Shown: in pieces, positions 1 through 8,314 of the stretch
Numbering within the stretch: the first letter of the stretch is position 1
Layout of the letters: each line of letters starts with the position of its first letter
Assembly (NCBI GenBank): GCA_000987045.1
Contig: LAKY01000073.1
Span: 21,498-85,497 of the forward strand
Reading direction: 5' to 3'
DNA from: Clostridiales bacterium PH28_bin88
GTDB taxonomy: Bacteria; Bacillota; PH28-bin88
DNA: 64,000 nt
Notes under the pieces: model-generated
Seen by the model: the letters and a program-made list of their open reading frames with translations, nothing else
Databases searched by the model: none
What the model was told of the DNA's origin: nothing
Program-made: the position numbers and the translations under genes

Positions 1-586
1 TATGCAGCCCCTGGCGCTCCAGCTCGGCTGCGAAATTGAGGAAACGGTCGAACTGCCGGTGAGTAAACTCCTTGTCTACCTCATCCGCCACCGCAAAGTG
101 GGTAAAGACCCCCTCAAGTTCCAGGTGGGACAGCCGGGCTATCTGGAAGAGGGTGCGAACCGCCTCCGGCCCCGGCAGGACACCAATTCGCCCCATTCCC
201 GTATCCACCTTGACGTGGACGGTGGCGCGCCGGCCGACCCTGGCCGCAACCCGGGAGATGTATTCAGCCTGCTGGTAGGTGTAAACCGTCTGCGCAATCG
301 CCGCCCGGATGGCGTCCTCCGCCTGTTCAGGAGGGGTATACCCCAGCACCATGATGGGCACACCCAACCCGTTACGCCGTAACACCAGGGCTTCTCCCAC
401 CCTGGCCACTGCCAGGCGGTCCGCCCCGTTGGCCAGGGCGGTGCGGGCGACCTTGATGGCACCGTGGCCGTATCCGTTGGCTTTTACTACCGCCATCAAC
501 TTGGCCGAGGATCGCGTGACCCGCCGGATCTCCCGGACGTTATGCGCTATCGCTCCCAGGTCTATTTCCGCCCAGACAGGTTCCAT
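1..586 (-). CDS. alr: Alanine racemase, N-terminal part (runs off window start)
   Basis: The reverse strand reads from an ATG at 586, behind GGAGGTGGGG, without a stop to base 1, giving about 195 residues. The N-terminus has the family PLP-lysine motif [11 protein letters not shown] at about residues 34-44, then an alpha/beta-barrel segment with [12 protein letters not shown] and FTHFAVAD. The enzyme interconverts L- and D-alanine in the cytoplasm and supplies D-Ala for peptidoglycan. About half of the usual 370-390 residues is present because the window cuts it. It is missing from the ORF track because it has no stop inside the window. Other cell-envelope and repair genes (nnr, acpS) lie nearby on the same strand, a common Firmicute arrangement. 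Confidence 0.93.
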   Translation of the reverse strand, partial: MEPVWAEIDLGAIAHNVREIRRVTRSSAKLMAVVKANGYGHGAIKVARTALANGADRLAVARVGEALVLRRNGLGVPIMVLGYTPPEQAEDAIRAAIAQTVYTYQQAEYISRVAARVGRRATVHVKVDTGMGRIGVLPGPEAVRTLFQIARLSHLELEGVFTHFAVADEVDKEFTHRQFDRFLNFAAELERQGLH

Positions 587-945
587 TTCCCCACCTCCCG
601 GATAGCGCTATGATCAAGTCTTTGCCGTACCATCAGAAAGTATAACTTTCTGTGGCATAAGTGCAACTAAGGCTTCCGCCTGCGCCCAAGGCTTGGCGCA
701 AGCCAAGTTTTCTTTATTATTTGCGCTTTTAATGTGCTTTGTACCCCCGTGTAGTAGACGTTTTCTATCACTTTACAGTTCCCAAATATATATTTTTCCA
801 ACCATAAGTTAATTCCACCGGGATGTACAGATTCCTTCACAGGGTGTGAAGTTTTCGCAAGAAAAAAGGGGCACACTACCTGGACAATATGTGGTAAAAT
901 TACGTACAGAGTTGCAACTACCAGACTGGTTTTAAGGAGGTTATT
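587..945. other. Intergenic region between divergent alr and fabL-like gene
   Basis: A 359-base stretch with no convincing gene; the listed 134-residue minus ORF mostly overlaps the reductase and lacks recognisable motifs. It must carry the divergent promoters of alr and the reductase. A short hairpin CTTGGCGCAAGCCAAG followed by TTTTCTTT lies near 700-725 and could stop plus-strand transcription, but no plus-strand gene precedes it. I see no riboswitch here. Confidence 0.5.
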
Positions 946-1749
946 GTGGGGATGACCGGCAACATTTTCGGGAAAGGATACTGGGCACTCGTTCTGGGAG
1001 CTTCCAGTGGTTTTGGCGAGGCCACGGCGCTGGAACTCTCCCGCCAGGGCATGAATATCTTCGGGGTACACCTGGACCGCAAGGCCACCATGCCTAACGT
1101 CGAGCGCATCATTAAAGAAATACAGTCTATGGGGTCTGAAGCCGTATTCTTTAATATCAACGCCGCCGACCCAAAAGCCATGGACAAGGCAATCCTAGAA
1201 ATACAGGACAAGGTCTCTCCCTCGCCCGGTGGGTTAAGCGTGCTGCTACACTCACTGGCCTTTGGTACATTAAAGCCGTTTATCGGGGAGGATGTCTTGA
1301 ACCCTTCCCAGCTGGACATGACGCTGAACGTGATGGCCAACAGCCTGGTGTTTTGGACCCAAAAACTCGTAAGCCGCCACCTCTTTTTACGGGGAGGCCG
1401 CATCTTCGCCATGACCAGTTCCGGTTCGAACCGGGTGTTACCGGCCTACGGGGGTGTATCCGCCGCCAAGTGCGCCCTGGAATCCCACTGCCGCCAACTG
1501 GCCATGGAACTGGCTCCTTTAGCCATTACCGCCAACGCAATCCGGGCCGGTGTCACTGATACGCCGGCCCTGCGGAAAATCCCCGGTAACGAAGTGATTA
1601 TCGAGAAAGCCCTTTCCCATAACCCTTACGGCCGGCTGACCACGCCCGCCGATGTGGCGCAGGCCATCGCCGCCCTCTGCGACCCGCGAGCCCACTGGAT
1701 TAACGGCAACGTCATCAACGTGGACGGCGGAGAAGAGATGACCGGGTAA
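946..1749 (+). CDS. Enoyl-ACP reductase-like short-chain dehydrogenase (FabL/FabI type)
   Basis: A 267-residue short-chain dehydrogenase. The nucleotide-binding motif GASSGFGEA is near residue 18. The active-site pattern is YGGVSAAK (Y-x6-K), the spacing found in FabI/FabL enoyl-ACP reductases rather than the usual Y-x3-K. The C-terminal GNVINVDGG is also typical. The likely role is NAD(P)H reduction of enoyl-ACP in fatty acid synthesis, or of a related enoyl/keto substrate. AAGGAGG sits 5 bases before GTG 946 and 11 before ATG 952, so either may be the start. The gene is transcribed alone and ends in a terminator shared with the convergent MFS gene. Family assignment is firm; exact substrate is inferred. 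Confidence 0.8.
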   Translation: MGMTGNIFGKGYWALVLGASSGFGEATALELSRQGMNIFGVHLDRKATMPNVERIIKEIQSMGSEAVFFNINAADPKAMDKAILEIQDKVSPSPGGLSVLLHSLAFGTLKPFIGEDVLNPSQLDMTLNVMANSLVFWTQKLVSRHLFLRGGRIFAMTSSGSNRVLPAYGGVSAAKCALESHCRQLAMELAPLAITANAIRAGVTDTPALRKIPGNEVIIEKALSHNPYGRLTTPADVAQAIAALCDPRAHWINGNVINVDGGEEMTG

Positions 1750-1772
1750 CGCACCCGGTTTTCTTATTTTCT
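1741..1772 (+). terminator. Intrinsic terminator after the fabL-like gene
   Basis: ACCGGGT, loop AACGC, ACCCGGT, then TTTTCTTATTTT. The stem overlaps the stop codon of the reductase. The convergent MFS gene stops just beyond it. Confidence 0.75.
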
Positions 1773-3068
1773 TCCCGCGCACAGCCTGGCGCTGGCGGGG
1801 TGAGTCCTTAAGACCATTAATACCACCGGACCAACCAGCGCCCCCAGGCCCAGGAGGGTAAAGCCCACTCCCCAGCCCAGCGGTTCGCCGAAGTAATCCA
1901 GGATCCAGCCGAAAAAGGCAGGCGACGCAGTGGCTGCCCCGAACCCCAAGAAGGACTGCACCGCCATCACCCTCCCAAGGTATCCCGGTGGGGCCAGTTC
2001 GGTCACCCCCGTAGAAAAGATCGGCGAGTCGGCGTTGACAGTCAGGCTGTAAACGATCCCTACCAGGAGAATCAAGAAAAAAGAAGCTCCGACCAGCCAG
2101 CCGAACACCAGGGAACACAGGGCACTAAGCACCATAATGCCGGCGGCGGTGGCGGTGCGGCCAAAGTGATCCGACAGCCAGCCGGCCAGCCCGGTGGACA
2201 GCGCCCCCAGAAAGACGGAAATGGAGGTCAACTGGGCGGCCCAGAAAACCGCATTGCCTGAGCCCGTTTCGGAAGCAGCGAGTACACTGTTCAAAAATGG
2301 GGCCATCCATGAACGCATCCCGTACATCTCCCACATGTGGGCGACGTAAGCCAAAATCATCAGCAGGGTGGGCAGGTCAACCGGGACCAATCGCCCTGGC
2401 GCCGGCCTGGAAGCCTGTTTCGCCACCCGGCCTCCCATGCCCGCCTGTTCCCCCCGTTCAATAACCACCTCCCGCGGCTTTACCGCAGGTACAGGCATGA
2501 CCCGCCCCCTCCAGAGGAGGTACACCGCCAAAAGAATGGCGGTGGAACTGGCCAGGGAAACGACCATGTATCCCGTTTTCCAGCCATATGCGGCAGCCAG
2601 CGCCCCGGTGGCCGCAAAGGACAAGGCATTACCCAGGACAAAGCAGGCCACGTAAAACCCAACTATTCTTCCCCGCCGCTCGCTCCCGTACGCCTCGGAA
2701 ATCAATCGCAAGCCAGGCATGTACACCCCGCCCAGCCCGGCCCCCGCTATCCCCCGAAAGACCATGCCGGTAAGCGTGTCACTGGCCAGCAAGGGCAGCA
2801 GGACACTCCCGGCAAAGCTAAGAGTGGCCCCAACCAGGACCACGTAGCGGGTGTTGATCCTGTCGGTGACGGATAGGGCCAGTAAAACCGAGGCAATGTA
2901 GCCCCCCTGGAAAGCGGAGAGGATTGCTCCCGACTGGGCATGGGAAATTCCCCACTCCTGCTCCACCAGGGTCAGAACCGCTGAAAAGCTGGACGCCGGC
3001 AGCAACACCAGCAAAAGTATCCCGCACAGCAGGGGTACCATGGTCATGTCCTTTTCTTGCTGCGTCAA
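1764..3068 (-). CDS. Major facilitator superfamily transporter
   Basis: A 434-residue membrane protein with about 12 hydrophobic segments and the normal MFS length. The loop between helices 2 and 3 has the SVTDRINTRY type of motif A. A long central cytoplasmic loop (about residues 195-235) is rich in charged residues and proline. A second motif-A-like stretch, GWLSDHFGRTA, occurs in the C-terminal half. It probably exports or imports a small molecule by proton coupling, but the substrate cannot be read from the sequence. It sits between fabL-like and nnr genes, followed upstream by a fold-back AGGAAGC repeat. Confidence 0.85.
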   Translation of the reverse strand: MTQQEKDMTMVPLLCGILLLVLLPASSFSAVLTLVEQEWGISHAQSGAILSAFQGGYIASVLLALSVTDRINTRYVVLVGATLSFAGSVLLPLLASDTLTGMVFRGIAGAGLGGVYMPGLRLISEAYGSERRGRIVGFYVACFVLGNALSFAATGALAAAYGWKTGYMVVSLASSTAILLAVYLLWRGRVMPVPAVKPREVVIERGEQAGMGGRVAKQASRPAPGRLVPVDLPTLLMILAYVAHMWEMYGMRSWMAPFLNSVLAASETGSGNAVFWAAQLTSISVFLGALSTGLAGWLSDHFGRTATAAGIMVLSALCSLVFGWLVGASFFLILLVGIVYSLTVNADSPIFSTGVTELAPPGYLGRVMAVQSFLGFGAATASPAFFGWILDYFGEPLGWGVGFTLLGLGALVGPVVLMVLRTHPASARLCAGRK

Positions 3069-3086
3069 ATTCTGTCACTCCTAACA

Positions 3087-3186
3087 AGAGGCAAGAAGCA
3101 GGAGGCAGGAAGCAAGAACAAGGGAAAGGATTGGCGAAGCCAATCCAACAGGAGGTCTTGCCTCTTTCATCTTGTATCTAGCTTTA
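3087..3186. repeat. Fold-back AGGAAGCAAGA-type intergenic repeat
   Basis: Tandem-like AGAAGC/AGGAGGC/AGGAAGC units occur at 3087-3118, and the complementary TCTTGCCTCTTTCATCTTG follows about 40 bases later, so the segment can fold on itself. A closely related unit (CAGGAGGCAGGAAGCAAGA) occurs at 7497-7516. It lies in the upstream region of the MFS gene. Confidence 0.6.
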
Positions 3187-3203
3187 TGTAACCAAGTCTA
3201 CCG

Positions 3204-4769
3204 CTAGTCCTCCGGGCCTACCTCCAGATCTCGCCAGATAGTAGGCAGCATCTCCAGGATGTCCCCGGCAATCAAGCCCCGGTGGCCCTTGGACCGGGCA
3301 GCCAGGTCTCCGGCAGCGCCGTGGACAAACACCCCTACCGCTGCAGCCACCGGCGCCGCCAGCCCCTGGGCCATCAACCCGGCGATGACGCCTGTCAGTA
3401 CATCTCCGCTCCCGCCGGTAGCCATCCCCGGGTTGCCGGTGGGATTGAGAAAGGTCTCCCCGCCGGGGCTCGCCACCACTGTTTTCGCTCCTTTAAGTAC
3501 CACCGTTACTCCCCAGTCTTTTGCCGCCTGTTCGGCCCCCTTTAACCTGTCTTCTTGTACCCGGGCTGCCGCCACGTCTAACAGCCGGGCCATCTCTCCC
3601 GGATGGGGGGTTATTACCACCGGGACACCAAGGGAGGGAAAAAGGCCGGTAGCCCCGGCCAGGGCGTTCAAACCGTCGGCGTCTATTACCACCGGCACTT
3701 TCAACTGGGGTAACAACCGGCGTACCCATTCCACCGTCGCCGGGTGCCGCCCGATACCCATTCCCAGAGCAACCACCGTCGCGTCCCGCGCCAACTCCAG
3801 CACCGGCGCCACAGCTTCCATGCTAAACGACCGGGCATCCGTCTCGGGCAAGGGGCTGGTCATCACCTCGGTGGTCTTGGTTTCCAACACCGGGTGCAGG
3901 GAACGAGGCACCGCCGCGGTCACCAGTCCCGCCCCGCTCCTCAAAGCCGCCTGGGCAGACAGGGTAACAGCCCCGGTCATCCCTTCCGACCCTCCCACCA
4001 CCAGCACCCGCCCGAAGCTGCCCTTGTGGGCGGACGGCTCCCGCCGCGGGAGTTGAGCGCTGCACCAGGAAGGGGTAAGCAGTTCCCGCTTCAACGGGCG
4101 ACCGGAGACCAACCGGGCCGGCAGGGAAATGTCCGCCACCGTCACGTCCCCCGCGTACCGGGCGCCCGGCTCCAGGTAAAGGCCAAGTTTTGGCAGTCCG
4201 AAGGTGACAGTACGGGTAGCCTGGACACATGGGCCGTACACCTTGCCGGTATTGGCCTCCAACCCTGAGGGCAGGTCCACCGCCACCAACGGCCGGTGAG
4301 CGGAGTTGATCTGGCGGATCACCTGGGCAATGGTTCCCATGGCCGCGCCCTTAAACCCCGTACCGTAAATGGCATCCACCAGCACATCGGCGTGCAACAG
4401 AGCGATATCCACCCGCTGCAGGTCTTTTTCCGCCTGGAGCGGGTAGATTTTAACCCCCATCTGCTCGAGGATGTCCAGGTTGACGCGGGCGTCCCCCCTC
4501 ACGTCCTCCGGCCGGCCCAACAGAAAAACCTTGACTTCCGCCCTCTTGTTAGCTAAATGGCGGGCCACCACAAAGCCGTCCCCACCGTTATTGCCCTTAC
4601 CGGCAAAGACCAGTACCCGTTTCCCCGCCACCTCACCCTCCAGGATCTCCAGCACCGCATCCAGCACCCGGAGACCGGCATTCTCCATCAGGACGATGCC
4701 GGGAATACCGTACTGGCTGGAAGCCAATTGATCCAGTTCCCTCATTTCTTCTGCCGTAACCAGTTTCAT
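3204..4769 (-). CDS. nnrED (nnr): Bifunctional NAD(P)HX epimerase / ADP-dependent dehydratase
   Basis: A 521-residue fusion, normal length for bacterial Nnr (YjeF). Residues 1-220 are the YjeF_N epimerase, with GKGNNGGDGFVVARHL. Residues 225-515 are the ribokinase-like dehydratase, with GGSEGMTGA, TPHPGEMARLL and the catalytic-loop pattern TGGSGDVLTG. It repairs hydrated NADH and NADPH: the N-terminal half epimerises R to S, and the C-terminal half dehydrates S-NAD(P)HX using ADP. It acts in the cytoplasm. The acpS gene lies immediately upstream on the same strand with a short gap, a frequently conserved pairing, so co-transcription is likely. Confidence 0.95.
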   Translation of the reverse strand: MKLVTAEEMRELDQLASSQYGIPGIVLMENAGLRVLDAVLEILEGEVAGKRVLVFAGKGNNGGDGFVVARHLANKRAEVKVFLLGRPEDVRGDARVNLDILEQMGVKIYPLQAEKDLQRVDIALLHADVLVDAIYGTGFKGAAMGTIAQVIRQINSAHRPLVAVDLPSGLEANTGKVYGPCVQATRTVTFGLPKLGLYLEPGARYAGDVTVADISLPARLVSGRPLKRELLTPSWCSAQLPRREPSAHKGSFGRVLVVGGSEGMTGAVTLSAQAALRSGAGLVTAAVPRSLHPVLETKTTEVMTSPLPETDARSFSMEAVAPVLELARDATVVALGMGIGRHPATVEWVRRLLPQLKVPVVIDADGLNALAGATGLFPSLGVPVVITPHPGEMARLLDVAAARVQEDRLKGAEQAAKDWGVTVVLKGAKTVVASPGGETFLNPTGNPGMATGGSGDVLTGVIAGLMAQGLAAPVAAAVGVFVHGAAGDLAARSKGHRGLIAGDILEMLPTIWRDLEVGPED

Positions 4770-4812
4770 ACCGTTCTCCCCCTACCCGGTTTCCCCATGA
4801 AACCCGTAAACA

Positions 4813-5184
4813 TTATTCCGCCACCACCACAGCCAGGGCATGGCCGCGGCTGTGGGACAGGGTGAGCATCCACCGGGAAATGCCCTGTTCCCCGGCCAAA
4901 CGGCTGGCCCGCCCGTGGAGGACAAGTTCCGGCCGGCCGTTTTCCCTGGAAGTCACCTCGATCTCCGTCCAACCAATAGCGCCCCAGCCAGTCCCCAGTA
5001 CCTTCATCACCGCCTCCTTGGCAGCAAACCGGGCAGCCAGGGAGGTTTCGGGAGCAGCCTTTTGGAAACAGTACTTCACCTCGGCGGGTGTGTAGACCCG
5101 CCGGCAAAATGCATCGGGCCGGCGCACCAGCACCTGCCGGATGCGTTCCACCTCAATCAGGTCCGCTCCAACCCCTTTCAGCAT
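4813..5184 (-). CDS. acpS: Holo-[acyl-carrier-protein] synthase
   Basis: A protein of about 123 residues starting MLKGVGADLIEVERI, with FAAKEAVMKVLGTG as the second family motif and a C-terminal LSHSRGHALAVVV. AcpS moves 4'-phosphopantetheine from CoA onto a serine of apo-ACP and acts as a trimer in the cytoplasm. The track start at 5202 is a GTG; the ATG at 5184 is preferred because AAAGGACGG precedes it at good spacing and the protein then begins at the conserved strand. It probably heads the acpS-nnr transcript. The conserved Asp and Glu metal ligands (GADLIEVERI and KEAV) are present. Confidence 0.94.
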   Translation of the reverse strand: MLKGVGADLIEVERIRQVLVRRPDAFCRRVYTPAEVKYCFQKAAPETSLAARFAAKEAVMKVLGTGWGAIGWTEIEVTSRENGRPELVLHGRASRLAGEQGISRWMLTLSHSRGHALAVVVAE

Positions 5185-5393
5185 TTTGCACCGTCCTTTC
5201 ACATGCTAAATAAAATATATTAAACTATATTTGCCTTCTTCACAGCAATCCCTGCCGCCCAAACCATGATTCCCCTCGCCAGGAAAAACTTTTTGTTGTT
5301 TGTGACCATTCTGCACTAACCGTCAGCAGGAATATACATAGGTATTATCGAAATATTTGGCCATACGTTGAATCCGGAAAGGAGGGCAGAGGC

Positions 5394-6701
5394 GTGTATT
5401 TTAAGGTCGCAGGTATTGCCGGTTTATTGAGCGGGCTGCAGATTCTTCTTTTACTGCGATTGTTTGCCCTACAGGCCTGGCAGGTCGGACTGACCATTTT
5501 TGTCATCAACCTTGCCACCCTGGTGGCCATCTCAAGTTGGCTGAAACCGCGCCCCAAGCCCAAGGAGGATGCTCTACTCCCCCCCTTTGACCCTACCGTA
5601 ATGATCGCGCATGAAACTCTACCCGTATTGCGGCGGGGGCTCAACGAGGAGACTGCCCACAAGACCGCCCAGATTATCCAGAAGATCAGCGAGGTGCCGG
5701 CGGTAGCCATCACCGACAAGGAAAGGGTGCTGGCCTATATCGGGGTTGGCTGTGAAAAGCACCATCCCGGCGACCGCATCCTGACCGAGGCCACCAGGCA
5801 GGTAATTGCCACAGGGTTGCACAAAGTGGTTCAGACCAGCCAGGAGCTAAACTGTACGGTGAAAAACTGCGAGTGTCCCCTGGCGGCGGCGGTAATCGTC
5901 CCCCTTAAGTCCCGTGACGAAGTCATCGGATCACTGAAACTGTACCAGACCAAGGACGGGCAGCTGCCACCCCACGTGATCAGGCTGGCAATCGGCATCG
6001 CCCAGTTGTTGAGCATCCAAATGGAATTGGCTGAAGTGGACAGGCAAACCCAACTGGTCACCCTGGCTAAACTGGATGCCCTGCATGCCCAGATCAACCC
6101 GCACTTTTTGTTTAATACTCTTAACACCATCATCATGTACAGCAGGACCAACCCGCAAAGGGCCCGGAGGCTATTAATCCATCTGGCCGACTTCTTCCGG
6201 CGGACCCTGAAGCGCCACGGCCACTACGTAACCCTGCAGGAAGAATTGGAATGCGTGCATACCTACCTGGTTCTGGAGAAGGCCCGGTTCGGGAAAAAAC
6301 TTCATATCATCGAGGACGTGGATCAAAGTTTATTGGGATACCGGGTGCCTGTGCTCAGCATCCAGCCGTTAGTGGAGAACGCCGTGAAACATGGCATCTC
6401 TCCCAAGTTGAGCAAGGGGGCGGTGCGCATCGCCGCCCGCTTGGAAGGTCCGGAACTGGTAATCACCGTCACCGACGATGGTGTCGGGATCCCCACCGAC
6501 AAGCTGGCGCTGGTGCTTAAACCCGGTTACGGCTCCGGCAACGGGGTCGGACTGAGCAACGTCCACGAGCGGTTAAAGAGCCTTTACCACAATAATACCG
6601 GGCTCACGGTGATCAGTACCGAAGGAAAGGGGACGACCATCTCCTTCCGAGTACCATCAGAGAGCCAGGAGCGTAAATACCAGGAGCTGGAGGCCTTATG
6701 A
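5394..6701 (+). CDS. LytS-family sensor histidine kinase
   Basis: A 435-residue protein. A short hydrophobic hairpin (residues 5-55) replaces the usual multi-helix LytS sensor. It is followed by a GAF-like domain (about 85-215) containing CEKHHPGD and KNCECP cysteines. Next comes the His_kinase block LHAQINPHFLFNTLNTI, with the phospho-acceptor His in NPHFLFN, and an HATPase with VENAVKHG, DDGVGIP and GNGVGLSNVHERL. It starts at GTG 5394 behind AAAGGAGGG. Its stop overlaps the response regulator start (ATGA), so the pair is translationally coupled. The domain order suggests sensing of an internal or membrane-proximal signal; cysteine pairs could bind metal or sense redox, which is inference. 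Confidence 0.9.
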   Translation: MYFKVAGIAGLLSGLQILLLLRLFALQAWQVGLTIFVINLATLVAISSWLKPRPKPKEDALLPPFDPTVMIAHETLPVLRRGLNEETAHKTAQIIQKISEVPAVAITDKERVLAYIGVGCEKHHPGDRILTEATRQVIATGLHKVVQTSQELNCTVKNCECPLAAAVIVPLKSRDEVIGSLKLYQTKDGQLPPHVIRLAIGIAQLLSIQMELAEVDRQTQLVTLAKLDALHAQINPHFLFNTLNTIIMYSRTNPQRARRLLIHLADFFRRTLKRHGHYVTLQEELECVHTYLVLEKARFGKKLHIIEDVDQSLLGYRVPVLSIQPLVENAVKHGISPKLSKGAVRIAARLEGPELVITVTDDGVGIPTDKLALVLKPGYGSGNGVGLSNVHERLKSLYHNNTGLTVISTEGKGTTISFRVPSESQERKYQELEAL

Positions 6702-7480
6702 CATTAAAGGCGTTAATAGTGGACGACGAGTACCCGGCACGCAAGGAATTGCGATATCTATTGGAAAACTTCTTTGACGTGGAAGTGGTTGGAGAGGCCA
6801 CCAACGCCCAGGAGGCCTTGAAATTAATCTCCGCCATTAATTATACCGTGGTGTTTGTGGATATCCAGATGCCCGGGATGACCGGCCTGGAACTGGGTGA
6901 ATTGCTGCAGCAGCACTCCGGCTTCCCCTACGTGATCTTCGTCACCGCCTTCGAGGAGTACGCCGTCAAGGCCTTCGAGGTGGATGCGGTGGACTACCTC
7001 TTAAAGCCCTTCGATCAGCGCCGGTTGGGCCAGGCCCTGGAAAAGGTCCGGAAACTGGTGGAACAAAACCAGGCCAGGCAGCGGGACAGCAAAAACTACC
7101 CCGGCGAACAGGGTGACCCCTCCCGCCAGGAACAATACCTTGATCAGCTAGACCGCCTCCCCGCGGAAAAGCAGGGCAAGACCTTGCTGATCAGCCCTGA
7201 AGAAATCATCTATGCTTACGTTCAGGAAGATGCGGTTTACATCCGTACCGACAAGGATACTCTCTTAAGCCGCTTTTCCTTAAAGGAGCTGGAAGGCCGC
7301 TTGGACCCCAAGCACTTTTTCCGCTCCCACCGCCGCTTTATCGTTAACCTGACCAAGGTACGGGAGATTATCCCTTTCTTTAACGGCACCTATTCGCTGG
7401 TCCTACTGGACGAAGGGGGCAGTGAAGTCCCGGTCAGCCGCAACCACGCCCGCCGCCTCCGGGAACTTCTCGGCATCTAG
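6698..7480 (+). CDS. LytTR-family response regulator
   Basis: 260 residues. The receiver domain (1-120) has VDDEYPA acidic residues, phospho-acceptor Asp in FVDIQMPGMTG and the conserved Lys in YLLKPFD. A glutamine- and charge-rich linker follows (about 125-160). The C-terminal LytTR DNA-binding domain includes FFRSHRRFIVNLTKV. It overlaps the kinase gene by four bases and is its cognate partner. LytTR regulators usually control autolysis, pyruvate/acetate uptake or cell-surface genes; no target (lrgAB, cstA) is seen next to it. A degraded acetyltransferase and an AGGAAGC repeat follow directly. Confidence 0.93.
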   Translation: MTLKALIVDDEYPARKELRYLLENFFDVEVVGEATNAQEALKLISAINYTVVFVDIQMPGMTGLELGELLQQHSGFPYVIFVTAFEEYAVKAFEVDAVDYLLKPFDQRRLGQALEKVRKLVEQNQARQRDSKNYPGEQGDPSRQEQYLDQLDRLPAEKQGKTLLISPEEIIYAYVQEDAVYIRTDKDTLLSRFSLKELEGRLDPKHFFRSHRRFIVNLTKVREIIPFFNGTYSLVLLDEGGSEVPVSRNHARRLRELLGI

Positions 7481-7483
7481 CTT

Positions 7484-7516
7484 CAGGAAGCAAGAAACAG
7501 GAGGCAGGAAGCAAGA
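7484..7516. repeat. AGGAAGCAAGA repeat, second copy
   Basis: CAGGAAGCAAGAAACAGGAGGCAGGAAGC-type sequence directly after the response regulator. It matches the repeat at 3087-3118 over about 24 bases. The GNAT relic on the other strand stops at this repeat. Confidence 0.6.
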
Positions 7517-7691
7517 TTAAAGCGTAAGTCCCATTAGTACCGCGGAATAGAAATGCCCGTCCAACAAAAACTCGCGGGTCAAGAGCCCCTCTTTCATACA
7601 AACCCAACCGCTCGTACAGCCTCATGGCGTTCAGGTTGTCTTCCCTTACCCGGAGGTTGATTTTTTTGATTACCTTCCCTTCCCTGGCCCA
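7514..7691 (-). pseudogene. GNAT acetyltransferase relic (C-terminal piece)
   Basis: The minus ORF at 7434-7745 contains KKINLRVREDNLNAMRLYER followed by LGLYERGALDPR. This is the acetyl-CoA-binding and C-terminal signature (xxN..A..LYE.LGF) of RimI-like GNAT enzymes. The preceding half of the domain, including motif A, is absent, and the normal C-terminal strand is replaced by translation of the AGGAAGC repeat. It therefore looks like a 3' fragment left by deletion rather than a working gene. It is one of several GNAT relics in this window. Confidence 0.7.
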
Positions 7692-7879
7692 CTGGATCAT
7701 ATGACATATACTGCAATAGTAACTCCTTACAACTTTATCCGTCAAGTGAATTGCCAGTTCCTAGCAACACATTTTCGTCACGTCTTGACGCCCGCGGATT
7801 CTTTTGGCAGCCAGTACATAGCTGCCGGCTATTGAGCCATACTAGTTGGTAGGTTTCGGAATAGGAGGTGATGATACAG

Positions 7880-8059
7880 ATGATGCACCAAGAGATCCAG
7901 CAGTGTATTGACCGATGCACCAAAACGGCCCAGATGATCCGCGGTATCACCAACAACATGGTGGATCACAGAGCACGGCTGGCCCTGGCTGAAGCCGACC
8001 GGCACATTGAAATGTGTATCCACGATTGCCTGGACGCCAAGGAAATGGCTAAATCCTAA
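7880..8059 (+). CDS. Small Cys-rich helical-hairpin protein, copy 1
   Basis: About 59 residues, predicted as two amphipathic helices, each bearing a C-x3-C pair: QQCIDRC near the start and EMCIHDC near the end. There is no signal peptide and no membrane segment. AGGAGGTGAT precedes a run of possible starts (GTG 7868, ATG 7871, 7880, 7883); 7880 or 7883 gives the best match with copy 2. The cysteine spacing resembles half of a four-helix-bundle metal-binding protein such as copper storage or DUF326-like proteins, so two chains could pair into one bundle. That function is inference; I do not recognise the exact family. It is followed 20 bases later by a paralogue, so the two form an operon. Confidence 0.72.
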   Translation: MMHQEIQQCIDRCTKTAQMIRGITNNMVDHRARLALAEADRHIEMCIHDCLDAKEMAKS

Positions 8060-8079
8060 ACTCGAAGGGAGTGATGATG

Positions 8080-8259
8080 ATGGATCAAAAGCAGCAGATC
8101 CAGCAATGCATCAAGGACTGCCAACAGGTGATCACTGACCTGCAATCCGTCTCCAACCGGGCTCAGGACCAGAAGATGAAAGCCACTTTAAACGAGTCCG
8201 TGCATCACCTGGAAATGTGTATGCGAGAGTGTGAATTCGCCTCCAAGCAAGCTCCTTAA
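8080..8259 (+). CDS. Small Cys-rich helical-hairpin protein, copy 2
   Basis: 59 residues, MDQKQQIQQCIKDCQQ at the start and LEMCMRECEFASKQ at the end. It is clearly paralogous to the gene upstream: the same length, the same two C-x3-C pairs and the same QQCI..C and EMC...C contexts, with the middle diverged. The ATG at 8080 is chosen because GAAGGGA lies about nine bases before it. A strong bidirectional terminator follows, so the two-gene transcript ends here. A heterodimeric four-helix bundle with eight inward cysteines is a natural guess for metal binding or storage, but nothing here proves it. Confidence 0.75.
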   Translation: MDQKQQIQQCIKDCQQVITDLQSVSNRAQDQKMKATLNESVHHLEMCMRECEFASKQAP

Positions 8260-8272
8260 AAACAGAAGGTGT

Positions 8273-8313
8273 AAAAATAATCCCTGGCCGCAACGCAACC
8301 AGGGATTATTTTT
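8273..8313. terminator. Bidirectional intrinsic terminator
   Basis: AAAAATAATCCCTGG, short loop, CCAGGGATTATTTTT. A 15-bp stem with A/T tails on both sides sits between the Cys-rich pair (plus strand) and the convergent secreted-protein gene (minus strand). Confidence 0.9.
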
Positions 8314-8314
8314 G

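Noticed and set aside
667-1071. 134-residue minus-strand ORF upstream of the fabL-like gene
   Set aside because: Largely overlaps the reductase start; no motifs or ribosome site; low-complexity composition.
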